Assembly: GCF_900095795.1 (NCBI RefSeq)
Contig: NZ_LT608328.1
Coordinates: 3,465,001 to 3,529,000 of the forward strand
Direction: 5' to 3'
Length of the DNA stretch: 64,000 nucleotides
DNA from: Petrimonas mucosa
GTDB taxonomy: Bacteria; Bacteroidota; Bacteroidia; Bacteroidales; Dysgonomonadaceae
Every line of letters begins with the position of its first letter. Positions within the stretch are counted from its first letter, which is position 1. The notes beneath the pieces were generated by a model. That model had not been told where the DNA came from. It did not search any database and saw only the letters and a list, made by a program, of their open reading frames with translations. The translations under genes and the position numbers were made by a program. Of this stretch, positions 17,529 through 25,810 are shown piece by piece.

Positions 17529-18275
17529 ATGAAAACAATTCATCTGTTTTTTTTCAGCGCGATGATTAGCTGCTTTTGCCTACAAGTGACTGCAAAAGAG
17601 AGTTACAAGAGTCCTATCGCGGGGAATGAAGATTTAATGGCCAGGAGCCAATGGCAACCACTTTTCAAAACGGCCAAAGACACTGTGCATTGGACAAGCA
17701 TACGCGACACTCCCTTCCCGAACGAAGGCTGGGTGGTTAAAAAGAAAGAACTGGTACTACTCCCGGGGCGAAAAGGAGGAGATATTATCACGAAAAGAAA
17801 ATACAGGGATTTTGAATTTACATTGGAGTTTAAAATGACCCGACTGGTTAACTCCGGGGTAAAATATTTTGTGAACCAAATCGAAAACAACCAGAATGGA
17901 AGAATGGAGTGGATCGGGTTCGAGTACCAGATAATCGATGATTTCCATCAGGACGAGATTCAAGGTTTTGACGATGAAAAAGGTTCTACAGCCGCGCTCT
18001 ACCTGCTTTACGCGCCCAACGAAAATAAAAAACTAAAGCCACTGGGGAAATGGAACTCGTTGAAAATTAAAGTCGAAGGAAATAAAGTCGAGCACTGGCT
18101 AAATGGAGAGTTGGTAGTAATCATGGATATCGATTCACAAGATTTTAAGGATCGAGTAGAGGAGACGAAATTCAGGAATTACGACGACTTCGGCAAAAAA
18201 CGAGAGGGGCATATCCTCCTACAGGACCATGGAGATCAAGTTCATTACAGGAATATCATGATTAAAGAGCTATAA
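17529..18275 (+). CDS. DUF1080 (3-keto-disaccharide hydrolase-like) exported protein
   Basis: A 248-residue protein with a signal peptide (MKTIHLFFFSAMISCFCLQV, cleavage after TAK). The mature part has the concanavalin-like beta-sandwich pattern of DUF1080: NEGWVVKKKELVLLPG, then DFEFTLEFKMTRLVNSGVKY, GFEYQIIDD, GKWNSLKIKVEGNKVEHWLN and GHILLQDHGDQVHYRNI near the C-terminus. Members of this family have been linked to cleavage of 3-keto glycosides made by Gfo/Idh/MocA oxidases, which fits the gene just upstream. The 151-bp gap before it is AT-rich and contains TATTTTTG (17436-17443), a possible -7 box without a convincing -33 box. Confidence 0.88.
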   Translation: MKTIHLFFFSAMISCFCLQVTAKESYKSPIAGNEDLMARSQWQPLFKTAKDTVHWTSIRDTPFPNEGWVVKKKELVLLPGRKGGDIITKRKYRDFEFTLEFKMTRLVNSGVKYFVNQIENNQNGRMEWIGFEYQIIDDFHQDEIQGFDDEKGSTAALYLLYAPNENKKLKPLGKWNSLKIKVEGNKVEHWLNGELVVIMDIDSQDFKDRVEETKFRNYDDFGKKREGHILLQDHGDQVHYRNIMIKEL

Positions 18276-18336
18276 CGGAAACAACCACGATGATCAGATA
18301 AAATCGCTGTGCTAAGGGTTATCCAAGAAAAAGAAG

Positions 18337-18472
18337 GGTGAAGCACTGTGGAAGCAGGGTGAAGCACTGTGGAAGAATGATGAAGCTATAAGGAAGAATG
18401 ATGAAGGATAATGAAGTTATGAGAAAGAATGATAAAGCTATGAAAAAGATCGGTAAAGCCATGATAAAGAAT
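18337..18472 (+). repeat. Degenerate 21-bp tandem repeat over a translation start
   Basis: Six head-to-tail units lie at 18337-18357, 18358-18378, 18379-18399, 18400-18430 (this one with a 10-bp extra GATAATGAAG), 18431-18451 and 18452-18472. The consensus is roughly GRTGAAGCTATGAGGAAGAAT. Units 1 and 2 are nearly identical and later ones diverge. The array ends inside the signal-peptide codons of the DUF4886 gene, and each later unit carries an in-frame ATG, so several alternative starts (MRKNDKA, MKKIGKA, MIKNG) are created. This looks like slippage or minisatellite growth. Confidence 0.85.
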
Positions 18473-19396
18473 GGTTTAATCTTCGGGGTATTAATTATTC
18501 TGACTACCCTCAATGCTTGGTCGCAGGATACAATACGAGTACTCGCTATTGGCAACAGTTTTTCGGTCGACGCGGTAGAAAACAATTTATTTGAGCTGGG
18601 ACAAGAACAAGGGGTCACCTTTATCATCGGTAACTTATATATCGGAGGCTGTTCGCTTGAGAGGCATTGGGAGAACGCGCAGAACAACAAGGCCGACTAT
18701 TCGTATCGTAAGATCGATAGCGAGGGGAAAAAAAACACCTCTCCTAATGCAACCCTTATTCAGGGCATAACGGACGAAGAGTGGGATTACATCACTTTTC
18801 AGCAAAATAGCCCAAACTCGGGATTCATCGACACCTATTTCCCCTATTTGGCTCAATTAACGGCTTTCACGAAAAAACAGACGAGTAATCCGCGCGTTAA
18901 ATTCGCATTCCACCAGACTTGGGCATACGCGAATGATTCAAACCATTCAGGATTTCCACGGTACAATAGCGATCAGGCACAAATGTATCACGCGATCGTG
19001 AAAACATCACGGGAGGCCGCTCGCGAAGTTGGCATCGAAAGAATCATCCCCGCGGGAACCGCTATCCAAAACGGGCGATCGAGCTTTATCGGAGATCGTT
19101 TTTGCCGTGACGGGTATCACCTGAGCTTAGACTTGGGACGTTACACTGCTGCCTGTACTTGGTTCGAATTTCTTACCGGTAAATCGGTGGTGGGTAACCC
19201 CTTTTCCCCACGCACGATTACACCTCTTGAGGCCACCACCGTTCAGCGAGCGGCTCACGAAGCGGTGCTAAACCCATTTGAAATAACGTCTATCGATTTA
19301 GAGAATGAGCTGGCCTCATCGGGTCTGGCTTCATCGGATATTATTGAAAGAAACTCCGAATTAAGCTCCCTAGAATGCCAGGAGCAAAGCTTATAG
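18461..19396 (+). CDS. DUF4886 (SGNH-hydrolase-like) exported protein, probably a truncated N-terminal module
   Basis: An SGNH-type hydrolase of 311 residues from ATG 18461, where MIKNGLIFGVLIILTTLNAW forms a signal peptide. Upstream in-frame ATGs from 18398 only add repeat-encoded residues. Block I is VLAIGNSFSVDAVENNL with the candidate Ser, WDYITFQQNSPNSG is the central region, and FCRDGYHLSLDLGRYTAACT supplies Asp/His. The C-terminus is abnormal: it reads DIIERNSELS and then a short junk tail to a stop. The same ten residues occur again in the reading frame of the next gene, so the two were probably one protein (see the repeat at 19337-19431). Confidence 0.82.
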   Translation: MIKNGLIFGVLIILTTLNAWSQDTIRVLAIGNSFSVDAVENNLFELGQEQGVTFIIGNLYIGGCSLERHWENAQNNKADYSYRKIDSEGKKNTSPNATLIQGITDEEWDYITFQQNSPNSGFIDTYFPYLAQLTAFTKKQTSNPRVKFAFHQTWAYANDSNHSGFPRYNSDQAQMYHAIVKTSREAAREVGIERIIPAGTAIQNGRSSFIGDRFCRDGYHLSLDLGRYTAACTWFEFLTGKSVVGNPFSPRTITPLEATTVQRAAHEAVLNPFEITSIDLENELASSGLASSDIIERNSELSSLECQEQSL

Positions 19397-19431
19397 AGCA
19401 GATATTATTGAAAGAAACTCCGAATTAAGCT
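19337..19431 (+). repeat. 31-bp direct repeat flanking a 33-bp spacer (64-bp insertion)
   Basis: Positions 19337-19367 and 19401-19431 are identical 31-bp sequences (GATATTATTG...AATTAAGCT). Both copies are read as DIIERNSELS, the first in the DUF4886 frame and the second in the frame of the large esterase gene. The repeat period is 64 bp, not a multiple of three, so it shifts the frame and brings in a stop. Removing one copy and the spacer would join the two ORFs. Just upstream, CTGGC(C/T)TCATCGG also occurs twice, so the area seems prone to slippage. Confidence 0.9.
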
Positions 19432-19433
19432 GG

Positions 19434-22400
19434 ATGCTTTCCGTTTTACCACCCGATAGAACAAACTACGGGAGGGTCTCCTTCCTCGACAAGACGTTTA
19501 ATGACTGGCTAAGGCGAACAGGCGAACTGCCGCCAGACTTCGACGAGATGCCTTCCATCCCGTTTCTTCCGAATCCCCTGATAATAGACGAAGGGGGCAG
19601 CAACAAGCCGGTGAAATCGATGAATCAATGGAATTCAAAGAAAGAGTGGATGAGGGAACAGCTCGCTCGATACATCACCGGAACAACTCCTCCCCCACCC
19701 GACGACCTCCAGGCTAAAATACTGGAAGAGCGGAAAGATGGGGAAGTAACGCTCCGGATCGTTGAATTGTCGTTCGGGCCGGATCAAAAAGCGACCCTCA
19801 CGCTCGAGTTAATGATTCCTCCCGGGGAAGGGCCCTTCCCGGTATTCCTCACCAATTGGAATCACCGCGAGTGGGCACAAATAGCCGTCAGAAGAGGATA
19901 TATCGGTTGCCTGTACGCGGGTGCCGACACCAAGGACGACACGGAGGTGTACTCCGAAATATGGGCAGGTCAGTACGATTTCACACGATTAATGAGAAGG
20001 GCTTACGGGGCTTCAAGGGCGGTAGATTATCTATTCACGTTGCCCTACGTGGATAGGGATAAAATCGGTATCACCGGTCACTCCAGGAACGGCAAAACAT
20101 CGTTGATGGCAGCAGCTTTCGACGATCGAATAGGAGCTTGCATCCCCAGTAGCGGGGGTACGGGAGCCGAGGTGCCCTGGCGATACAACGCGCATAAATA
20201 CGACGTGGAAGATATCGCCCTTTTGGCTTGCGCTCAACCCGCTTGGCTGCATCCTCGCCTGCGCTTTTTTATAGGGAGGGAACATAAGCTGCCGGTGGAT
20301 CAAAACTCCTTCATGTCATTAATCGCTCCCCGGGGATTGATGCTGAGCACGGCCGTAACGGAATCAGCAAGTAATATATTTGGCATAGAACAAGCCTATC
20401 ACTCTACCAAAAACGTGTATGAGTTCTTGGACGCGGAAGAGAATATCGCGATTGCTTCCCGATACGGCTTGCATGGCGTGAACGCGAATGATATCGAGGG
20501 ATACGTTGATTTTTTCGACTTCGTCTTTCACCGAACCGATCGAGCCCCTGAAAACCGGTTGTTCTATAATTACACCTTTGATGAATGGCGTGCGTCTAAT
20601 GGCGATGACGTGAACCCGCTCGACCACGAGAGAACGGTGATTAACCTGGATACTTACACGAGCAGCGGGCAGCAATGGAAAGAAGGCAAACAGACCGTTA
20701 TAGAAAACCTACAATGGCTGTTGGGCGAAGAACCAGCCGGTGTTACGAATCCGGGTCCCGGGCGATTAGATAAAGGAGGCGCGGGGGAAAATCGCTTCGG
20801 ATCATTCCTGACACGCCCTCGCGAAACAGGCTCGATGAAAGTCATGGCCATTACTCCCTACAATGGCTTTGGCGACAACCTATTCGGCTACCTCTATTAC
20901 CCGGCGGACGAGTCAGGAAAACCGGTAAATAAAAATCTCCCGGTGGTCATTTACCTCCACGAGTATGATTACTCCAAAGGTTTTTCCTCGATGAGTTTCG
21001 ACCATGAAATTCAATCGGTTTTCGAGAACATCACGAAAAGAGGATATGTCGTGTTCGCGTTCGATATGATCGGCTTTGGAAACCGACTGGAGGAAGGGCT
21101 TCACTTTTATGACCGATACCCCCGCTGGTCGAAAATGGGGAAAATGGTAGCCGACACGAAAGCAGCCGTCGACGCGCTAACTCATCTCGACTTCGTGGAT
21201 GGCTCCAAGATAGTGGTTTCCGGGTATTCACTCGGGGGAACGGTGGCGTTACTATCTGCCGCGCTCGACGAAAGAATCGCGGGAGTAGTATCGGTAGCGG
21301 GTTTTACCCCCATGCGAACGAACACGCTGGATCGAGGAACCGAAGGAATCATGTCCTACTCTCATCTGCACGGCCTGATCCCCAAGCTGGGCTTTTTCGT
21401 GGGGCATGAGAATCAAATCCCGGTGGACTTCGAGGAGATAATCGCGTCGATAGCTCCCCGTCCCGCCTTGCTAATTGCTCCAGAACGAGATAAAGATGCT
21501 CACCCGGGTGACATCCGCGATCTCGTGGAGAAGGTAAAAAAAGTGTATGAACTCCACGACGCGTCTGAAAATCACGTTCAACTATTCATGCCGGACGATT
21601 ACAATCGATTTTCCACGGTTTCACGCCAAAAGATGTACAGCTGGCTGGAGAAGTTGCCTGACCTCCCGGTGGTGACCTCGATGGATGAGCCTGACACGGG
21701 AAAAGCGCTTGCTGAAGATGCTGCTTGGTGCTGGTTTTCAGATCCAAGGGCGGTGTATCACCACGGAGAAAAAGAAGCCGTTTATTTTGGCTACATCAAC
21801 TCCAAGGGGGATGTAAAGACCCAATCGCTCGATTTAAAATCGAATGAAACCCATGAGTTCACGTTGCACGAAAAGCTGCAAATCGACGACCACAATGTCC
21901 CCGCCATCGTACTCCTCCCCGATGGTAAACTCCTGGCATTTTACTGCGAACACAACGGCAACATATTCATGAGGAAGAGCAAGAACCCCGAAGATATTCG
22001 CGCGTGGGAAGAGGAGGTGATTTTACTTCAGAAAGACGCGAAAAACCAATACTGCTACGTCAATCCTGTTATGCTAAGCGAGGAGGATAACCGCATCTAT
22101 CTTTTTGGCCGAAACGTGGTGCGCAACGATAAAGGAACCTATACCGATACCCGCACCTACTGCATTTATAGCGACGACCTTGGCGAAACATGGAGCAAAG
22201 AGTTAAATATACTGGACAACCTCGGGTTAAACAGTCGCCAGTACTTTAAAGTGGCGACCGACGATCGATCGAGAATCGATTTTTTATTCACGAACGGGCA
22301 CCCCTCGCAGCAGGAGAATGTATCGGTGCATCACATGTATTACGAGAATGGTAATTTCATGCAAACCGATGGTAGCTATATCGCGTCGTTCGAGAAAGAT

Positions 22401-22925
22401 AAGCCGGTGGGGATCGATCAAATAAATAAAATTCACGATGCCGAAAAAGAGTCCGTACGCGCGTGGATCTGGGACATCGTGCTTGATAAGGAAAACAAGC
22501 CGGTAATCACCTACACTTTGTACCCTTCCCCAACAACCCACCTCTACTATCATGCCCGATGGGATGGTAGCAAATGGATAAAAAACGAAATTGTGGATGC
22601 AGGGAAATACATCACGATTTTGAGGGAGAACGACAAGCTACGCGAACCTCACTATTCAGGGGGACTCGTGTTGGATTACAACAATCCGAACACGATTTTT
22701 CTATCCCGGGAAATAAATGGCACGTTCGAAATCGAAAAAAGGACCATAAACTTTCGAGGCGATCAAACGATAACACCCATTACCTCGAGCTCCAAAGCGG
22801 ATAATTTAAGGCCCTACTTGGTAGCAAAAAAGGAGAAGGGCCCTTCTCTTTTATTATGGATGGAAGGCCATTACTATCATTACACCAATTTCAACACCAA
22901 TATCAGGCTAAAAGTCGACGAATAA
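19434..22925 (+). CDS. Three-module carbohydrate-active protein: two esterase-like alpha/beta-hydrolases plus BNR repeats
   Basis: A 1163-residue protein. Residues about 60-370 are an alpha/beta-hydrolase with IGITGHSRNGKTSLM (Ser near 216), the GxSRxGK elbow typical of CE15 glucuronoyl esterases. Residues about 395-740 are a second hydrolase with VVSGYSLGGTVALLSAA (Ser near 597). Residues about 750-1163 are a BNR-type beta-propeller (AWCWFSDPRAVYHHG, IDDHNVPAIVLLPDGKLLAF). The two hydrolases share the local pattern FxGxExxxPVD and IAPR, suggesting an internal duplication. There is no signal peptide at ATG 19434, odd for such an enzyme; it was probably exported as the C-terminal part of a fusion with the DUF4886 module upstream. 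It may now be cytoplasmic or not expressed. Confidence 0.8.
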   Translation: MLSVLPPDRTNYGRVSFLDKTFNDWLRRTGELPPDFDEMPSIPFLPNPLIIDEGGSNKPVKSMNQWNSKKEWMREQLARYITGTTPPPPDDLQAKILEERKDGEVTLRIVELSFGPDQKATLTLELMIPPGEGPFPVFLTNWNHREWAQIAVRRGYIGCLYAGADTKDDTEVYSEIWAGQYDFTRLMRRAYGASRAVDYLFTLPYVDRDKIGITGHSRNGKTSLMAAAFDDRIGACIPSSGGTGAEVPWRYNAHKYDVEDIALLACAQPAWLHPRLRFFIGREHKLPVDQNSFMSLIAPRGLMLSTAVTESASNIFGIEQAYHSTKNVYEFLDAEENIAIASRYGLHGVNANDIEGYVDFFDFVFHRTDRAPENRLFYNYTFDEWRASNGDDVNPLDHERTVINLDTYTSSGQQWKEGKQTVIENLQWLLGEEPAGVTNPGPGRLDKGGAGENRFGSFLTRPRETGSMKVMAITPYNGFGDNLFGYLYYPADESGKPVNKNLPVVIYLHEYDYSKGFSSMSFDHEIQSVFENITKRGYVVFAFDMIGFGNRLEEGLHFYDRYPRWSKMGKMVADTKAAVDALTHLDFVDGSKIVVSGYSLGGTVALLSAALDERIAGVVSVAGFTPMRTNTLDRGTEGIMSYSHLHGLIPKLGFFVGHENQIPVDFEEIIASIAPRPALLIAPERDKDAHPGDIRDLVEKVKKVYELHDASENHVQLFMPDDYNRFSTVSRQKMYSWLEKLPDLPVVTSMDEPDTGKALAEDAAWCWFSDPRAVYHHGEKEAVYFGYINSKGDVKTQSLDLKSNETHEFTLHEKLQIDDHNVPAIVLLPDGKLLAFYCEHNGNIFMRKSKNPEDIRAWEEEVILLQKDAKNQYCYVNPVMLSEEDNRIYLFGRNVVRNDKGTYTDTRTYCIYSDDLGETWSKELNILDNLGLNSRQYFKVATDDRSRIDFLFTNGHPSQQENVSVHHMYYENGNFMQTDGSYIASFEKDKPVGIDQINKIHDAEKESVRAWIWDIVLDKENKPVITYTLYPSPTTHLYYHARWDGSKWIKNEIVDAGKYITILRENDKLREPHYSGGLVLDYNNPNTIFLSREINGTFEIEKRTINFRGDQTITPITSSSKADNLRPYLVAKKEKGPSLLLWMEGHYYHYTNFNTNIRLKVDE

Positions 22926-23053
22926 CCGCCCAAAAGGTATCATATTGTAAGATTTTTTTGTAATTTTACAGCTAAAATTATTTCCTGTTACTATTTAAAA
23001 TCACTGTTGTCCGATAAAACTTTTTTCTGAAGAAGTACGAGGGCAAATCTGAG

Positions 23054-23084
23054 TTTGCCCATCGTACTAATAATTGTAGCTTTG
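23054..23084 (+). promoter_or_regulatory. Bacteroidota-type promoter of the IS4 transposase
   Basis: TTTG at 23054-23057 and TAGCTTTG at 23077-23084 are separated by 19 bp, an exact match to the -33/-7 arrangement. The -33 box lies in the right arm of a short inverted repeat, GGGCAAA (23041-23047) and TTTGCCC (23054-23060). Since transcription would start downstream of 23084, the transposase must start at ATG 23109, not further upstream. Confidence 0.6.
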
Positions 23085-23108
23085 TATTTAGCACAAAACA
23101 AGACTACA

Positions 23109-24323
23109 ATGAACAAAAGTACTTATTTTTTCGGACAATCGGTTTTCGGACAGCTCATATCTATGATAGATTCAGGAATCATCGCTCGAAACAGCAAACG
23201 CCACAAGGCTGATCATTACGTGAAACGTTTCATGGCCAAGGATCACCTCATAAGCATGTTATTTTGTGTTTTCGCCAAATGCTCCTCCCTGCGAGAGGTG
23301 GCGGGCGCAATGCTCGGTCTTTCAGGCAAGACCAGGCATTTCCAACTCGGCCACATACCCTACAGGAGCACATTGTCGGACGCCAACAAGCGCCGGAGTG
23401 TTGATTTCTTCTCGGGCGTGTATCACGATTTGCTCCGCGAGTATCAACACGTGATCTCGGACACCCGGTTCAAGGCCGTGTTGAACAAGCAGGTCGAGAT
23501 CTTCGACAGCACGGTCATCAGCTTGTTTCAGGACATCCTGAAGTGCGTCGGCAGAACACCCTCTAACGGTAAACGCAAAGGGGGGATCAAGGTGCACACC
23601 GTCATCAATGTGGACGAGCCCGTTCCCAAGATGGTATGGTTCACGTCCGCCGCCACGCACGACCACGCGCTGTTGAAGAAACTCAGCCCCGACGACAACA
23701 CCATTTACGTCTTCGACAAGGGATACAACGACTACAAGGCCTTCAAGCTGTTCGGCAAGAAGGGGGCCGGCTTCGTCACCCGCATCAAGGACGACGCCGT
23801 TTACAAGGTGGAACAAGAGCTTCACGTTGAAGAATGTATTCATAGCGGCGTGCTGGAGGACACCATCATAGAGGTGACCGTCAAGGAGGACGATGGGCAG
23901 GGCAAGCTGATGTTGCGCAAGGTGGTGTTCTACGACAGGGTGTTGAAACGCAAGTTCGAGTTCCTCACCAACCTGTTCGACCTTCGTCCCGACATGATAG
24001 CCGCCCTTTACAAGATTAGATGGCAAATTGAATTGCTGTTCAGGCAGTTAAAAGGTAACTTCCCCTTGAAGTACTTCCTCGGGGACAACGAGAACGCGAT
24101 AAAAACACAGATATATTGCGCCTTGATCGTGAACCTCTTGCTCACGGTTGTTCAAAAGCGGTTGAAACGGCGCTGGGCATTCTCGAACCTGGTATCATTT
24201 TGCAGGATACACCTGTTCAATTACTTGCATTTGATGAGATTTTTAGAAAATCCGGAACGAGACTGGCAACGGGATGACAAGAATTTAGGGATGCTCACCC
24301 TTTTCAGGGGGGCTTACTTTTGA
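23109..24323 (+). CDS. IS4-family DDE transposase
   Basis: A 404-residue transposase starting MNKSTYFFGQSVFGQLISMI. DDE residues are in VEIFDSTVISLF and IYVFDKGYNDY, and the IS4 YREK signature is YKIRWQIELLFRQLKG. The N-terminal FMAKDHLISMLFCVFAKCSS block matches the same domain as in the other IS4 transposases here, but the sequence belongs to a different group. Its codon use is GC-richer than the surrounding operon, consistent with independent origin. The gene appears intact. Confidence 0.95.
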   Translation: MNKSTYFFGQSVFGQLISMIDSGIIARNSKRHKADHYVKRFMAKDHLISMLFCVFAKCSSLREVAGAMLGLSGKTRHFQLGHIPYRSTLSDANKRRSVDFFSGVYHDLLREYQHVISDTRFKAVLNKQVEIFDSTVISLFQDILKCVGRTPSNGKRKGGIKVHTVINVDEPVPKMVWFTSAATHDHALLKKLSPDDNTIYVFDKGYNDYKAFKLFGKKGAGFVTRIKDDAVYKVEQELHVEECIHSGVLEDTIIEVTVKEDDGQGKLMLRKVVFYDRVLKRKFEFLTNLFDLRPDMIAALYKIRWQIELLFRQLKGNFPLKYFLGDNENAIKTQIYCALIVNLLLTVVQKRLKRRWAFSNLVSFCRIHLFNYLHLMRFLENPERDWQRDDKNLGMLTLFRGAYF

Positions 24324-24445
24324 GAATAATAGAAAACTAAAAAAACATGTCTGATAATATGACGGTTGGAAGTCAAGCAAAATTAAAATCAGTTTTTATC
24401 GGACGGCAATGATTTAAAATAAACTAGGTGATAGCCTATAGAATT

Positions 24446-24961
24446 ATGATGAAAAAAATCAATCTTTTCACCGCACTTTTGTGTGCTTTAGTTATCGTTA
24501 CTACCCCCTCGTTTTCACAAGAGGCCAAAGACAGCATTAAAACTTACCCGGGTGGGGAGGCTCACAGCGTTAAAACCTACCCCCATGATTTCACGTGTGA
24601 TCGACCCAAAAACGTGATTCTTTTCATCGGTGATGGCATGGGAGTTGCCCAAGTGTATGCCGGGCTTACGGCTAACAAGGGCAATCTGTTCCTTGAAAAC
24701 TTCAAACATATTGGATTCACGAAAACATATTCTGCAAACCGTTATATAACCGACTCCGCTGCTGCTGCCACCGCGATCGCCACCGGTCAAAAAACCGACA
24801 ATGGAGTTATAGGCATGGATCCGGATCAACAATCGGTAAAAAATATCACGGAAAGTGCTTCCAAACGAGGAATCGCCGCGGGTATAGTCGCCACATCCTC
24901 CATCACGCACGCTACCCCGGGTGCATTCGTGGCACACCAACGCAATGTAAGCATTCGGTAA
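24446..24961 (+). pseudogene. Alkaline phosphatase, N-terminal fragment (split by IS66)
   Basis: The first 167 codons of a PhoA-type alkaline phosphatase. It begins with a signal peptide (MMKKINLFTALLCALVIVTT), followed by NVILFIGDGMGVAQVYAG (metal-binding Asp) and the phosphorylation site TDSAAAATAIATGQKTDNGV. The gene reading frame is real up to AFVAHQRN at 24946, where the IS66 element begins; five IS-derived codons then lead to a stop at 24961. A GTG at 24428 is the first possible start, but the ATG at 24446 gives the better leader. The remainder of the gene resumes at 27561. Confidence 0.92.
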
Positions 24962-25015
24962 ACCCCGTCCTATTTTAACTTCTGATCCTTGCTATATTTG
25001 CCCGCAAAAAATAAT

Positions 25016-25375
25016 ATGTGGACATTAAAGCAGTTTGAGGAGATTTTTGATCGTTACCAGGCCAGCGGGCTTCGGATAAAAGAGTTCTGTCGGAATGAGT
25101 CGATCGTGGAATCCAAGTTTTATTACTGGCAGAAGAGATTGCGAGAGCATTACTACAGGACAGGGCGTGAGTCTGGTTTCGTTCCGATCGTCTTTACCGG
25201 CTCCAATCCATCGCCGGTAAGCAAAGATGTTGTCCATCATCAACCGATTCCGGTGCATGTTGACCCCACCCCGGGAAATGTTCTCGAAATAGTCTATCCC
25301 AATGGAGTAAAAGTGCGTGTTCCAAAGGGGACTGATCCAACACAGCTGCGTTCATTAATCCTCCTGACCCAATAA
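25016..25375 (+). CDS. tnpA: IS66 accessory protein TnpA
   Basis: A 119-residue protein from ATG 25016 (MWTLKQFEEIFDRYQASG). It has the usual IS66 OrfA pattern: an HTH-like N-terminal part with IKEFCRNESIVESKFYYWQK and a C-terminal VYPNGVKVRVPKGTDPTQL. A TATATTTG -7-like box lies just before it (24993-25000), so a longer start at 24989 is unlikely. It is followed 3 bp later by tnpB. Confidence 0.92.
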   Translation: MWTLKQFEEIFDRYQASGLRIKEFCRNESIVESKFYYWQKRLREHYYRTGRESGFVPIVFTGSNPSPVSKDVVHHQPIPVHVDPTPGNVLEIVYPNGVKVRVPKGTDPTQLRSLILLTQ

Positions 25376-25378
25376 GCC

Positions 25379-25729
25379 ATGTTCAATCTGAACGCCTCGA
25401 TGCGTTACTGGCTTTACCCGTTTCCAACGGACATGCGAAAAGGGTTCTATACTTTAAGTGGGTTGGTCACTGAGGGGATGGGACAGGATGTACGCAGCGG
25501 TGACGTATTCATCTTTCTGAACCGTCACTGCACAAGCATGAAAGCATTACACATGGAACATGGTGGACTGGTGATCTATTACATGAAACTTGAGAAAGGC
25601 AATTTCGCACTGCCCCCGCTTGATGAAAAAGGCAAAACTCACCCCTTTTCCTGGCAAAAACTAATGCTGATGGTACAGGGTATTGACGCTGAAAAATGTC
25701 ACTATAAAAAACGTTGGAAAAGCTCATAA
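25379..25729 (+). CDS. tnpB: IS66 accessory protein TnpB
   Basis: A 116-residue protein of the IS66 Orf2 family. Recognisable parts are YPFPTDMRKGFYTLSGLV, VFIFLNRHCTSMKALHMEHG and GGLVIYYMKLEKGNFALP. It is short, basic and without export signal. TnpB works with TnpA and TnpC in transposition, though its precise role is not known. It lies between tnpA (3 bp away) and tnpC (81 bp away). Confidence 0.95.
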   Translation: MFNLNASMRYWLYPFPTDMRKGFYTLSGLVTEGMGQDVRSGDVFIFLNRHCTSMKALHMEHGGLVIYYMKLEKGNFALPPLDEKGKTHPFSWQKLMLMVQGIDAEKCHYKKRWKSS

Positions 25730-25755
25730 ACAGACGGTTTTAGTCATCTTTTCTC

Positions 25756-25786
25756 TTGCGTATATTACTCCTTTTTTGTATCTTTA
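25756..25786 (+). promoter_or_regulatory. Putative internal promoter for IS66 tnpC
   Basis: TTG at 25756-25758 and TATCTTTA at 25779-25786 are 20 bp apart, close to the Bacteroidota -33/-7 layout. They sit in the 81-bp gap between tnpB and tnpC, 25 bp before the tnpC start at 25811. The -7 box deviates at the last base. Confidence 0.4.
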
Positions 25787-25810
25787 CTCTCGTAATCTGA
25801 CAGGAAAAAG

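Larger units (their letters stand above)
23002..24411 (+). mobile_element. IS4-family element (second type)
   Basis: Intact 1410-bp element with imperfect terminal repeats: the left end is CACTGTTGTCCGATAAAA and the right end, read inward, CATTGCCGTCCGATAAAA. A 9-bp target duplication ATTTAAAAT lies at 22993-23001 and 24412-24420. It has one transposase gene. It is inserted 34 bp before the start codon of the alkaline phosphatase gene and 76 bp after the large esterase gene, so it probably cuts the operon or separates the phosphatase from its promoter. Confidence 0.95.

Noticed and set aside
18337-18472. Possible CRISPR-like array
   Set aside because: The 21-bp units are directly adjacent with no spacers and encode part of a protein, so it is a tandem repeat.
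23055-23108. Upstream start for the second IS4 transposase
   Set aside because: These codons lie in and before the -33/-7 promoter boxes, so they would not be in the transcript.
23322-24026. 234-codon open frame on the - strand
   Set aside because: Fully antisense to the IS4 transposase at 23109-24323, whose YREK motif and promoter are clear.
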